This document shows positions 16,825 through 24,654 of a stretch of 64,000 bases of DNA, piece by piece. The DNA comes from Herbiconiux sp. SALV-R1 (GTDB lineage: Bacteria > Actinomycetota > Actinomycetes > Actinomycetales > Microbacteriaceae): assembly GCF_013113715.1 (NCBI RefSeq), contig NZ_CP053344.1:3100001-3164000 (forward strand). The letters run 5' to 3'. How positions within the stretch are numbered: the first letter of the stretch is position 1; each line of letters starts with the position of its first letter. The notes under the pieces were generated by a model, which worked only from the letters and a program-made list of their open reading frames with translations, did no database searches and had not been told where the DNA came from. The translations under genes and the position numbers were made by a program.

Positions 16825-18612
16825 TCAGTTGGCGTTGGCCTGCAGCCAGGCGAAGGGGTCGACGGGGGTGACGCCGTCGAGGCGCACCTCGAAGTGCAGG
16901 TGCGCGCCGGTGGAGGTGCCCGTGTTGCCGACTTTGCCGACCGGCTGGGCGACCTTCACGACCTGACCCTCGGTGACCTCGACGGAGCCGGTGAACATGT
17001 GCCCGTAGACGCTCGAGATGGCCTGCCCGTCGATGACGTGGTCGATGATGACGTAGACGCCGAGGCCGCCGTTGTCGCTCGCCTGCACCAGGCGCACCAC
17101 GCCGTCGGCGATGGCCTGGATGGTCGTGCCCTGGCCCGGTGTGAAGTCGACGCCCTTGTGGTCGGTGCTGCCGATGCCCCCGGGCGACTCGCGGTGGCCG
17201 AAGCCGTCGCTGATGGGCACGCCGACGGGGAACGGCCACTGGACGGTGCCGTTCGGGTTGTTCGTGAACGTGTCGGCGATGCGGTAGCCGGCGGCGCGGA
17301 GCGCGGCCAGGTCGCGCACCCCGTAGCCGTCGCGGGTGATGTCGGAGGCGAGGGTCTGGGAGCCGGTGGTGAGCTCCTGGCCGGGCAGCGCTGCGGCGAG
17401 GTCGCCGGCGACGGAGGGTGCGATCGCTCCGGTGGCGATGGTGGCCGCGTGGAAGGCGGAGGCGGGCATGGTCGTGGCGACGGCGATGCCCGCGGCGAAG
17501 AGCATGGCGACGACGCTGAAGGCGCCCTTCGCGGTGTCGCCGCGGCGGCTGCGCCGCCCGCCGGGCGCGCTGCGCGGAGCATCCGGCTTGTCGGCGGCGC
17601 CGGACCTGTCAGTGGCGCCCGACTTGTCGGCGGCGCCAGGTCTATCGGTGGCGCCGGGCTGGTCGGCGGCACCGGGCTTGTCGGTGATGCCGGGCTCGTC
17701 GGTGGCGCCCGACGTGTCGGCGCCTGGGCCGTCGGAGGGAGCAGCACGGCGGCGCGAGCGCACCGGAGCGGTGGCGCTCCTGCTGGCTGCGTCGGTGGCG
17801 GCCGCGACGGTGTCGGATGCGGGGCCGTCGACCCCCGCGCCACGCAGCGTGCGGCGCGACACAGGCTTCGAGACGACCGGCGCGGAGACCGCCTCCACCT
17901 CGGCGACGACGTCGACGGTGTCGTGCCCGGTCGGAGAGACGGGCTCGACCTCGATGACGAGATCGGCCACGGCGGCGGGCTCGGCAGCGGCTGGCGACAC
18001 GGGCGGAACCGGGACGGGTGCCGCTTCAGACGCACACTGCGCCGAAGAGGACGCAGCGGCAGCGGCGACAGCCGCCGCTTTCGCCCGGCGCCCGGCCGGG
18101 GTGCGCGAGGTCTCGTCGGAGAAGGTCTCGGCGGCACGTCGACCGCCGCGCTGCGTGTGAGGTCGGGGCGCGGCGACCGAGCTCGCGGCCACGACATCCG
18201 CCTGGGGTGCCGGCTCGGCGGCGGCCCGCGCTCGGCGCCCCGCTGCGCTGCGTACCGAGGGCGACTCGTCGTCGATCGCCGCAGCGCCGGCCCGGCGGCC
18301 CGTCGTCTTCGGAGCGGGCGCAGCCTCGCGCGGAGCGGACGGCTCGATGGGCGCCGACCCCTCGACGGGCGCAGCGCCCGCGCGGCGGCCCGCCTTGCGA
18401 GCCGGAGCGGTGGGCTCGTCGGCAACGACCTCAGGGGTGCCGGCACGGCGGCCGGTGCGCTTCGGGGTGGCGGCAGGAGCATCCGCTTCTGTGTTCACAG
18501 GGGCCGGGGTGCGCAGGCTCCTGCGAGAAGGGAGGGTGGAGGGCTGCTTCGTCGAACCGGGTGCCTCGCGAGGGGATGCGTCGTCATCCGGGCGTGAAGT
18601 CGTCCGTGCCAC
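16825..18612 (-). CDS. Membrane-anchored M23 (LytM-like) peptidoglycan peptidase
   Basis: This is a 595-residue protein. Residues 1-360 are a disordered cytoplasmic tail with repeated G-R-R-A-G motifs and a stretch of six-residue G-A-A/T-D-K/R-P/S repeats. One transmembrane helix lies at about 363-382 (GAFSVVAMLFAAGIAVATTM), and an extracellular region follows with R-D-G-Y-x-V-x-D at about 427 and a C-terminal M23 domain. The zinc ligands H485, D489 and the H571-L-H573 pair are present, so it should be an active endopeptidase cutting peptidoglycan cross-links outside the membrane. The start is a GTG at 18610-18612, with only a weak ribosome site. The tail and the post-membrane module resemble the M15-like protein at 38695. 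Confidence 0.88.
   Translation of the reverse strand: MARTTSRPDDDASPREAPGSTKQPSTLPSRRSLRTPAPVNTEADAPAATPKRTGRRAGTPEVVADEPTAPARKAGRRAGAAPVEGSAPIEPSAPREAAPAPKTTGRRAGAAAIDDESPSVRSAAGRRARAAAEPAPQADVVAASSVAAPRPHTQRGGRRAAETFSDETSRTPAGRRAKAAAVAAAAASSSAQCASEAAPVPVPPVSPAAAEPAAVADLVIEVEPVSPTGHDTVDVVAEVEAVSAPVVSKPVSRRTLRGAGVDGPASDTVAAATDAASRSATAPVRSRRRAAPSDGPGADTSGATDEPGITDKPGAADQPGATDRPGAADKSGATDRSGAADKPDAPRSAPGGRRSRRGDTAKGAFSVVAMLFAAGIAVATTMPASAFHAATIATGAIAPSVAGDLAAALPGQELTTGSQTLASDITRDGYGVRDLAALRAAGYRIADTFTNNPNGTVQWPFPVGVPISDGFGHRESPGGIGSTDHKGVDFTPGQGTTIQAIADGVVRLVQASDNGGLGVYVIIDHVIDGQAISSVYGHMFTGSVEVTEGQVVKVAQPVGKVGNTGTSTGAHLHFEVRLDGVTPVDPFAWLQANAN
17588..17720 (-). repeat. 18-bp coding repeats in the M23 cytoplasmic tail
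   Basis: About seven tandem 18-nt units encode variations of G-A-(A/T)-D-(K/R/Q)-(P/S). The units are degenerate at the DNA level but clear at the protein level. Confidence 0.7.
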
Positions 18613-18784
18613 AGGTTCGGGTGTCTCCGTAGATCGTCGGGTCGGCGGGTCGTCTCGAAGGACGGGAGTGAGTGGGTGAGCCGACTCGGATCACGAGATT
18701 TCGGCTCCGTCAAGGGTATCGAGGCCCTCGCCGTAACTCCACCTCACGCAACAGATCCACAGCTGAGCGGAGTGTCACGCACGA

Positions 18785-19615
18785 TCAGAGCGGCAGACCG
18801 GCATTCCGATGCAGCTCGAACACGAGCGGCTCGAGCTCGGCGAGCAGGGCGGCGTCGCCCGCGAGGGTCATCACCGAGCCGGGCGCCGCGCCCGCGAAAC
18901 CGGCGGCCACGCCACCCGCCTCACGCACGATGAGGGCGCCGGCCGCGTAGTCCCAGGGGTTGAGCCCGCGTTCGGCGTAGGCGTCGAGCCGGCCCGCCGC
19001 CACCGAGCACAGGTCGAGGGCCGCCGACCCCGCCCGGCGGATGTCGCGCACCCGCCCCACCAGGCCCGTCACCACGGCGCCCTGCTTCACCCGCAGTTCG
19101 GCGCTGTAGGCGAAGCCGGTGCCCACGAGCGCCTGCGCCAGCGCGACATCCGTGTTCACCGCGAGGGCACGCTCGCCGAGGTGGGCGCCGCCGCCGTGGG
19201 AGGCCGAGAAGACCTCGCCGAGCACGGGGTTGACGACGCAGCCCGCGAGGGTGGTCCAGGTGGAGGGGTCTGCGGGGTCGCCCTCGACGGCGGCGATGCT
19301 GACGGCGTAGGCCGGGATGTCGTAGAGGTAGTTGACGGTGCCGTCGATGGGGTCGACGACCCACGTGATGCCGGAGCGGCCGGGGGTGGCGTCGGACTCC
19401 TCGCCGAAGAACCCGTCGTCGGGGCGCGCCTCGGCGAGCCGGCCGCGGATGTAGTCCTCCGACTCGCGGTCGGCGAAGGTCACGACGTCTTGCGGCGTCG
19501 ACTTCGTGGCGGCGACGGTGACGCCCTCGGCGCGACGGCGCCGGATGAGCTCCCCCGCATCGACGGCGATCGACCGGGCGAGGGCGAGGAGTTCGGCGGG
19601 ATCGGTGGCAGGCAT
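18785..19615 (-). CDS. Inositol monophosphatase family phosphatase
   Basis: This 276-residue Mg2+-dependent, Li+-sensitive phosphatase has metal-binding motifs G-E-E-S-D, D-P-I-D-G-T-V-N-Y and the C-terminal N-P-W-D-Y-A-A-G, all in the expected order and complete. It would dephosphorylate inositol-1-phosphate for phosphatidylinositol and mycothiol synthesis; related family members act on histidinol phosphate or PAP, so the exact substrate is open. The ATG at 19613-19615 has GGAAAC about 10 nt upstream. It is followed by the M23 gene on the same strand, 170 nt away, and preceded by tRNA-Tyr. Confidence 0.9.
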   Translation of the reverse strand: MPATDPAELLALARSIAVDAGELIRRRRAEGVTVAATKSTPQDVVTFADRESEDYIRGRLAEARPDDGFFGEESDATPGRSGITWVVDPIDGTVNYLYDIPAYAVSIAAVEGDPADPSTWTTLAGCVVNPVLGEVFSASHGGGAHLGERALAVNTDVALAQALVGTGFAYSAELRVKQGAVVTGLVGRVRDIRRAGSAALDLCSVAAGRLDAYAERGLNPWDYAAGALIVREAGGVAAGFAGAAPGSVMTLAGDAALLAELEPLVFELHRNAGLPL

Positions 19616-19669
19616 GTCGTCTGTTTCCGTTCGATGGTGGCGGCTGGTCTCCGGAGCCCCGGAAACACG

Positions 19670-19695
19670 AGAACCCCCGCGGCCGCGAGGGTTCT
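19670..19695 (-). terminator. Terminator hairpin after tRNA-Tyr
   Basis: AGAACCC...GGGTTCT arms enclose CGCGG/CCGCG with one mismatch. The hairpin starts 5 nt after the 3' end of tRNA-Tyr in the minus direction and is followed by TGTTT. Confidence 0.75.
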
Positions 19696-19700
19696 GTCGG

Positions 19701-19782
19701 TGGCGGGTGAGGGATTCGAACCCCCGAATGCGAAGCAGTCTGATTTACAGTCAGATCCCTTTGGCCACTTGGGTAACCCGCC
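19701..19782 (-). tRNA. tRNA-Tyr (anticodon GUA)
   Basis: The 82-nt minus-strand tRNA has a long variable arm. The acceptor GGCGGGT pairs with ACCCGCC, the anticodon loop reads CTGTAAA (GUA), and the T-loop is GGTTCGAATCC. CCA is not encoded. Confidence 0.95.
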
Positions 19783-19872
19783 AGGGCGCACCCGACCACG
19801 TCGAACAACACAACCGAAGGCGCTGGACAAATATACCCGGGCCGGGCACCAGCGCGAAATCGCGGGCGCAGG

Positions 19873-20667
19873 TCAGTTCGAGGCAGGCGCATCCTCCGCC
19901 TCGGCGGCGTAGCGATCGGCGAACTCGAGCACCTCGTCGAGGTAGGCGGGCGACTCGTTGTACGCGGCGATGGCGTCGCGCCACCCCTGCTCGGTGCCGA
20001 GGTCGCCGCCGGAGTAGCAGAGGTACCCGGCCGCCGAGAGCGAGGAGTCGTCGATGTTGTGGATGTCGGGCACCCCGTCGCCGTTGGCCTCGGTGGCCCA
20101 GGCCGCCCAGGTCGTGGGCACGAACTGCAGGGGGCCGACCGCCCTGTCCCACTCGGTGTCGCCGTCGACGGCTCCCCCGTCGGAGTCGGGTATCTCCTGG
20201 AAGCCCTGCCCGTCGAGGGGCACCCCGATGATGAGGTCGCTGGTGCGCCCGTCGGGCTGGATGCTGCCACCGAAGATCGTTCCGTGGTGCGACTCCACCC
20301 AGCCGATGCCGGCAAGCGTGTTCCACCCCAGGTGGCATTCGGGCTGCTGCTCGGCGATCACGAGCGCCGCACCCGCGTAGCCCTGCAGGGCCCGCCGCGG
20401 AATGCCGGTGGCCTCGGCTACCCTGTCGAGCCACGCGGGGTCGGGCAGCTCGGCACTCGTGACCCCACCGACTCCGTCGCCGCCCTCGGCCCGGTCGCTG
20501 CCCTCCCCGAACTCCCCGACACCGGATGCGCGCTGCGCCTCTGCATACACCGCGAACGTCGCATCGGGCCCACCATCACCGCCGACGCGCCCCGTGCATC
20601 CGCTCACCACCCCCGCGACGACCCCCACCATTACCACCCCCACGACCGCTCTCCCCCACACACCCAT
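19873..20667 (-). CDS. Lytic murein transglycosylase lipoprotein
   Basis: This is a 264-residue protein. Residues 1-24 are a lipoprotein signal ending in lipobox V-V-S-G-C. An SLT_2-type domain follows with the catalytic Glu in G-I-G-W-V-E-S-H-H-G and the typical A-V-G-P-L-Q-F-V-P and D-I-H-N-I-D-D motifs. It should be anchored outside the membrane and cut glycan strands. The start is chosen at the ATG of 20665-20667 because it places a proper signal peptide before the lipobox; a frame open to 20778 has another ATG but would give a long non-hydrophobic leader. The ribosome site is just a G-rich tract, so the start stays uncertain. Confidence 0.8.
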   Translation of the reverse strand: MGVWGRAVVGVVMVGVVAGVVSGCTGRVGGDGGPDATFAVYAEAQRASGVGEFGEGSDRAEGGDGVGGVTSAELPDPAWLDRVAEATGIPRRALQGYAGAALVIAEQQPECHLGWNTLAGIGWVESHHGTIFGGSIQPDGRTSDLIIGVPLDGQGFQEIPDSDGGAVDGDTEWDRAVGPLQFVPTTWAAWATEANGDGVPDIHNIDDSSLSAAGYLCYSGGDLGTEQGWRDAIAAYNESPAYLDEVLEFADRYAAEAEDAPASN

Positions 20668-20831
20668 CCCCCCACCCAACCAGACCCCCCTGACAACCCC
20701 CACCGAGTCAGAGCGAGACCATCTCCAGGCCCCCGGCAGCGGCAGCGAGCCGTCGATCATGAGTCCAGAAGACGGCACACTGGTGGTGCTGCGAGCCGTC
20801 GGCCGTTCGTCTAGAACGTCGACGTCGTCGT

Positions 20832-20915
20832 CTACGCGAAGCGCCGGACGTCATTCTCGCCCTTCCACCAGGCGACGAGGCTCTTGCCCGTGAAGTAGTC
20901 GGGTTCGGCTGACAT
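20832..20915 (-). CDS. 27-residue small protein (hypothetical)
   Basis: A short frame starts at the ATG of 20913-20915 with GAGGAAC 6-7 nt upstream, and ends at a TAG at 20832-20834. The peptide starts MSAEPDYFTGKSLVAWWKGE and ends with N-D-V-R-R-F-A; it is amphipathic, with a W-W-K core and no signal or membrane helix. A promoter-like TACTAT lies 31 nt upstream (20947-20952), with TTGTGA 17 nt before it. Ribosome site, promoter and codon choice support a real gene, but I recognise no family. It is divergent from yajQ and upstream of the transglycosylase gene. Confidence 0.5.
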   Translation of the reverse strand: MSAEPDYFTGKSLVAWWKGENDVRRFA

Positions 20916-20946
20916 CGAAGTTCCTCATTTCTCCCCCGATCGCTCG

Positions 20947-20952
20947 ATAGTA
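20947..20952 (-). promoter_or_regulatory. -10 box for the small protein gene
   Basis: TACTAT on the minus strand, with TTGTGA as a 4/6 match to TTGACA 17 nt upstream, gives a leader of about 25 nt that contains a Shine-Dalgarno site. Confidence 0.45.
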
Positions 20953-20998
20953 CAGAAGTCGAGTGATCGTCACAATGGGAGGGGCGGGGGAAGCCGCG

Positions 20999-21004
20999 TA
21001 AAAT
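20999..21004 (+). promoter_or_regulatory. -10 box of a probable leaderless yajQ transcript
   Basis: TAAAAT is followed by 6 nt (GAGGGC) and the yajQ ATG at 21011. The GAGG lies only 2 nt from the start, too close to act as a normal ribosome site. Confidence 0.55.
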
Positions 21005-21010
21005 GAGGGC

Positions 21011-21499
21011 ATGGCAGATTCATCGTTTGACGTGGTCAGCAAGGTCGACAAGATGGAGGCGGACAACGCCCTCAACCAGGCGCAGAAAGAGGTGGCGCAG
21101 CGCTACGACTTCAAGAACGTGGGCGCGTCGATCGAGTGGAGCGGCGAGAAGGTGCTCATGAAAGCCTCCTCCGAGGAGCGCGTGAAGGCCATCCTCGAGG
21201 TGTTCGAGTCGAAGCTCATCAAGCGCGGCATCTCGCTGCGGTCGCTCGACGCGGGTGAGCCGTTCCCCTCCGGCAAGGAGTTCCGCATCGAGGCGTCGAT
21301 GAAGAACGGCATCGCGCAAGACGACGCGAAGAAGATCAACAAGCTCATCCGCGACGAGGCGCCGAAGAGCGTGAAGTCGCAGATCCAGGGCGACGAGCTG
21401 CGGGTGTCGTCGAAGAGCCGCGACGACCTGCAGGCGACGATGGCGCTGCTGAAGGGCGCCGACCTCGACGTGGCGCTGCAGTTCATCAACTTCCGGTGA
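21011..21499 (+). CDS. yajQ: YajQ family cyclic-di-GMP/nucleotide-binding protein
   Basis: This 162-residue protein covers the whole DUF520/YajQ fold, from the typical N-terminus [13 protein letters not shown] to the C-terminal A-D-L-D-V-A-L-Q-F-x-N-F-R. Members are cytoplasmic and bind nucleic acid or nucleotides; some bind cyclic-di-GMP and act as co-regulators, but the actinobacterial role is unsettled. The last four bases are shared with the start of the following NUDIX gene (GTGA), so the two are translationally coupled. Confidence 0.95.
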   Translation: MADSSFDVVSKVDKMEADNALNQAQKEVAQRYDFKNVGASIEWSGEKVLMKASSEERVKAILEVFESKLIKRGISLRSLDAGEPFPSGKEFRIEASMKNGIAQDDAKKINKLIRDEAPKSVKSQIQGDELRVSSKSRDDLQATMALLKGADLDVALQFINFR

Positions 21500-22176
21500 G
21501 CAGCGAGACCCCGGTCGGCGCCGGCCGCCCCGGCATCGACATCCCCGACCGCCGCGGCCGCACCGGCCTCGACCAGACGGGCCGCGACCTCACCGGCAAC
21601 CCGCGCGTGAAGGTGCTCGACGTCACCCTCCTCAGCTCGAACTGGTACGTCACCCGCACCACCCGCTTCGAGTTCGAGCACAGCGACGGCCATCGCTCCG
21701 TCGAGGAGCGCGAGACCTACGACCGCGGCAACGGCGCCACCATCCTGCTGCACGACGCCGCTCGCCGCACCGTGCTGCTCATCCGCCAGTTCCGCTTCCC
21801 CGCCTACGTCAACGGGCATCCTGACGGCAACCTGCTCGAACTCCCGGCGGGCCTGCTCGACGAAGACGAGCCCGAGGCCGCCATCCGCCGCGAGGCCCGC
21901 GAGGAGACCGGCTACGAGATCGGCGAGGTCGAGCACGTCTTCGACGCCTATATGAGCCCGGGTTCGATCACCGAGAAGCTGTTCTTCTTCGCCGCGCCCT
22001 ACCGGTCGGAGGAACGAGCGGATGCGGGCGGCGGGCTCGCCGACGAAGGCGAAGACATCGAGCTGGTCGAGCTCGACATCGACGACGCCCTCTCCCGCAT
22101 CGGAGACGACATCATCGACGCGAAGACCATCATGCTGCTGCAGTGGGCGGCACTTCGAGGGCCGTTCGCCGCGTGA
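21496..22176 (+). CDS. NUDIX hydrolase, NudK/ADP-ribose pyrophosphatase type
   Basis: This is a 226-residue NUDIX protein. The box is complete: [22 protein letters not shown]. The following [13 protein letters not shown] is typical of NudK GDP-mannose/ADP-sugar pyrophosphatases. It would hydrolyse a nucleoside diphosphate sugar in the cytoplasm. The start is a GTG inside the yajQ stop. Its last 47 bases overlap the convergent EamA transporter gene. Confidence 0.88.
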   Translation: MSSETPVGAGRPGIDIPDRRGRTGLDQTGRDLTGNPRVKVLDVTLLSSNWYVTRTTRFEFEHSDGHRSVEERETYDRGNGATILLHDAARRTVLLIRQFRFPAYVNGHPDGNLLELPAGLLDEDEPEAAIRREAREETGYEIGEVEHVFDAYMSPGSITEKLFFFAAPYRSEERADAGGGLADEGEDIELVELDIDDALSRIGDDIIDAKTIMLLQWAALRGPFAA

Positions 22177-23017
22177 CGAGGTAGGAGCCCGAGAGCACCA
22201 GCGCGAACCCCACGATCGTCCACACCGTCACCGGTTCCCGCAGCACCAGCACCCCGGCGAGGATGGCGACCGCCGGGTTGACGTAGGTGATGGCCGTGGC
22301 CTTGATGGGGCCGATCTCCCCCACCAACGCGACCATGAGGATGAACGCGAGGGCACTGCACACCACCGCCAGCACCACGATGGAGACGATCACCTCGCTC
22401 GAGGGCCAGGCCGTCGGCCACGCCCCGCGCAGCAGCACGAACGGCACGTAGACCACCGCGGTCAGCGCCAGCGAGACCGCGACCACGCCGATGCCGGGGA
22501 GGTCGGACATGTACCGCGCGAGCACGGCGGGCCCTGCCGCGTAGCCGACGACCACGAACGCCATCTCGCCCACGGCCAGCAGGTCGCTGCCGCCGACGTC
22601 GAGGCCGACGAGTGCGGCGACGCCGAGCATCCCGACCGCCATCCCGAGCCAGTTGAGGCGTGAGAGCCGGCTCGGCCGCCCCATCAGGAACGCAACCCCC
22701 ACCCCCGCGAGCGGCACCGCGGCGAGCAGCAGCCCCGCGGTCGAGCTCGGCAGCTTCTGCTCGGCCGAGCTGAGGAAGTACCAGGGGATGACGATCTCGA
22801 GCGCCGTGTACACGAGCAGCGGCTTCCACCGCCGCAGCACGGGCAGCACCTCGCGGCGGAGCAGCGCGACCGGCAGGAGCAGCACCGCCGCGAGCCCCGA
22901 GCGGGCGAGCACCACCATCTCGGGCTGCAACTCGCCGACGGCGATCTTGATGAAGAGGTACGGGATGCCCCAGGCGATGCCGAGGGCGGCGAAGAGCAGG
23001 ATGCCGCGGCGAGTCAC
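22130..23017 (-). CDS. EamA/DMT family transporter
   Basis: This 295-residue protein has ten predicted hydrophobic helices in two EamA repeats. The first starts G-I-L-L-F-A-A-L-G-I-A-W-G-I-P-Y-L-F-I-K; the second contains P-I-K-A-T-A-I-T-Y-V-N-P, typical of the family. The substrate is not predictable. The start is a GTG at 23015-23017; CACAAT lies 6 nt before it, an imperfect version of the window's leaderless promoter. A much longer open frame upstream reads antisense-like through the AAA ATPase gene and is not real. Its 3' end overlaps the NUDIX gene tail to tail. Confidence 0.82.
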   Translation of the reverse strand: MTRRGILLFAALGIAWGIPYLFIKIAVGELQPEMVVLARSGLAAVLLLPVALLRREVLPVLRRWKPLLVYTALEIVIPWYFLSSAEQKLPSSTAGLLLAAVPLAGVGVAFLMGRPSRLSRLNWLGMAVGMLGVAALVGLDVGGSDLLAVGEMAFVVVGYAAGPAVLARYMSDLPGIGVVAVSLALTAVVYVPFVLLRGAWPTAWPSSEVIVSIVVLAVVCSALAFILMVALVGEIGPIKATAITYVNPAVAILAGVLVLREPVTVWTIVGFALVLSGSYLVTRRTALEVPPTAAA

Positions 23018-23064
23018 CGCTCCATTGTGCGCCCTCGGGTCCCTCGGTCGAGTCTCGGCCCGAA

Positions 23065-24543
23065 CTAGTCGGTCGTACCGGTGAACGTCGCGCCGCTCAT
23101 CGGCGCGTAGGCGACCCAGCCGGAGCGTCCGGCGAGTACTTCCGCCTCGCCCTCTCCACCCTCCGGCCCGGCGTCGCCCGCGCTCCCGAGCAACCGCCTG
23201 GTGAGGTGCGCACCCTCGGAGAGCAGCCCGTCGAGCGCCTCCGCGAGGTCGGCGTCGACGGGCTCCCGGCCCGCCTCCGCCGCCGCGAGCACAGCCCGGC
23301 GCATGAGCTCCTTCGCGAACGAGCCCGTGGTGCCGGCCGAGCGGTCGGCAGCGGCGTCGAGCGCCCCGTCGCTGAACTCCAGCCCCTCGGCGTAGCGACG
23401 GAACAGCCGCCGCCGCGACTCGTCGTCGGGCAGCGGTATCTCGACGGCGAGGTCGACGCGCCCCGGCCGCTCGGCGAGCGCGCGCTCGAGCACCTCCACC
23501 CGGTTCGTGGTGAGCACGAACGCCACGTCGGCGTCGCCGTCGAGCCCGTCGAGGGCGTCGAGCACGGCGAACAGCAGCGGCTGCGGCCCGTACATGCCGC
23601 GCTCCATCGCCACCAGATCGACGTCTTCGAGCACGACCAGGGCGGGCTGCATGGCCCGGGCGAGCTCGGCCGCCTCGGTGATGAACCGGATGCTCGTGCC
23701 GGTCAGCAGCACCGCCGTCGTTCCCGGCGTGCGGGCGAGCAGGTGCCGTACCGTGAGCGTCTTGCCGGTTCCGGGCGGCCCGTAGAGCAGCACCCCGCGC
23801 TTGAGGTGCTGGCCGGCGACGAGGAGAGCCTCCCGCTGCTCCCCCACCCCTACGACGTGCCGGGCGATGGCCTCGAGCACGCCAGGGGCGAGGATGACGT
23901 CGTCGGCGGCGACGCGGGGCCGCGGCAGGAAGGTGGCTCCCGCGGCGTTCGACTCGTACTGGTTGCCTGTGAACGACAGCACCTGCCCGCGCAGCACCGA
24001 CAGCGACTGCATGAGCCGCACGAGCTCCTGCAGGAAGCGGCTCGCCGCCTCGGGGTCGGCGGCGAGCACCTCGACGGAGGCGTGCCCGCGGCCTCGCTCC
24101 GGCCGCGCGCCGCGCTGGAGAGCGACGAGAGGGGCACCCTCCCAGCGCATCAGGTAGAGCCCGAACGACATCACGCGGCGCACCGAGTCGGGCCCGTCGG
24201 GCACCGAGACATAGTCGACCGGGCCGGAAGCGAACGGGGTGTGCATCGCGCCGTTGAGCAGCTCGGGCAGCCACGACTGGTCGCGCATCTGCCCACCCGT
24301 GACACCGATCGGCGTCGCGCCGCTCGGTTCGGCGAGCGCCGCCAGCGCGAGGTCGGCGTCGACGAGCCGGTGCGGGGCGACGACCTGCTCCACGACCGGC
24401 AGCTCGGTCACGTCGCGCCCCAGGTGCTCCTGCACGAGCTCGCCGAGGGGAGTGAGCCCGTCGGCGGGCGGGCCCATCTGCTCCATCGCCTGCCGGAGGA
24501 AGCGGGTGAAGGTCTCGGCGAACTCCTGCGTCTGCTCGTCCAC
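23065..24543 (-). CDS. AAA-family ATPase
   Basis: This is a 492-residue protein. Residues 1-230 form a domain I do not recognise by name. A single AAA module follows with Walker A G-P-P-G-T-G-K-T, Walker B V-V-L-E-D-V-D-L, sensor 1 T-T-N-R, and the second-region-of-homology arginine in R-P-G-R-V-D. It resembles the FtsH/proteasome-type AAA subgroup but lacks a protease domain and transmembrane helix, so it is probably a soluble chaperone or remodelling ATPase. The start is a GTG at 24541-24543 with GGGAGGAG 7-8 nt upstream; TACAGT about 35 nt before that may be its -10. Confidence 0.85.
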   Translation of the reverse strand: MDEQTQEFAETFTRFLRQAMEQMGPPADGLTPLGELVQEHLGRDVTELPVVEQVVAPHRLVDADLALAALAEPSGATPIGVTGGQMRDQSWLPELLNGAMHTPFASGPVDYVSVPDGPDSVRRVMSFGLYLMRWEGAPLVALQRGARPERGRGHASVEVLAADPEAASRFLQELVRLMQSLSVLRGQVLSFTGNQYESNAAGATFLPRPRVAADDVILAPGVLEAIARHVVGVGEQREALLVAGQHLKRGVLLYGPPGTGKTLTVRHLLARTPGTTAVLLTGTSIRFITEAAELARAMQPALVVLEDVDLVAMERGMYGPQPLLFAVLDALDGLDGDADVAFVLTTNRVEVLERALAERPGRVDLAVEIPLPDDESRRRLFRRYAEGLEFSDGALDAAADRSAGTTGSFAKELMRRAVLAAAEAGREPVDADLAEALDGLLSEGAHLTRRLLGSAGDAGPEGGEGEAEVLAGRSGWVAYAPMSGATFTGTTD

Positions 24544-24654
24544 GAGCTGCTCCTCCCGGTCGGATGTCGTCGACTACTGTAGCCGGGGCCGCCGACAGTG
24601 CCGGCCGCGCATCCGGTTGCACCAGACGCGCGCGCGCTCAGCCGCGGACGCGGC

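Noticed and set aside
23206-24582. Plus-strand frame of 458 codons
   Set aside because: It is antisense to the AAA ATPase, is Arg/His/Glu-rich and contains no family motif.
22130-24622. An 830-codon open frame on the minus strand
   Set aside because: Only the part from 23017 down encodes a recognisable protein (EamA transporter). The upstream part is Arg/Ala/Gly-rich shadow sequence overlapping the AAA ATPase gene in another frame.
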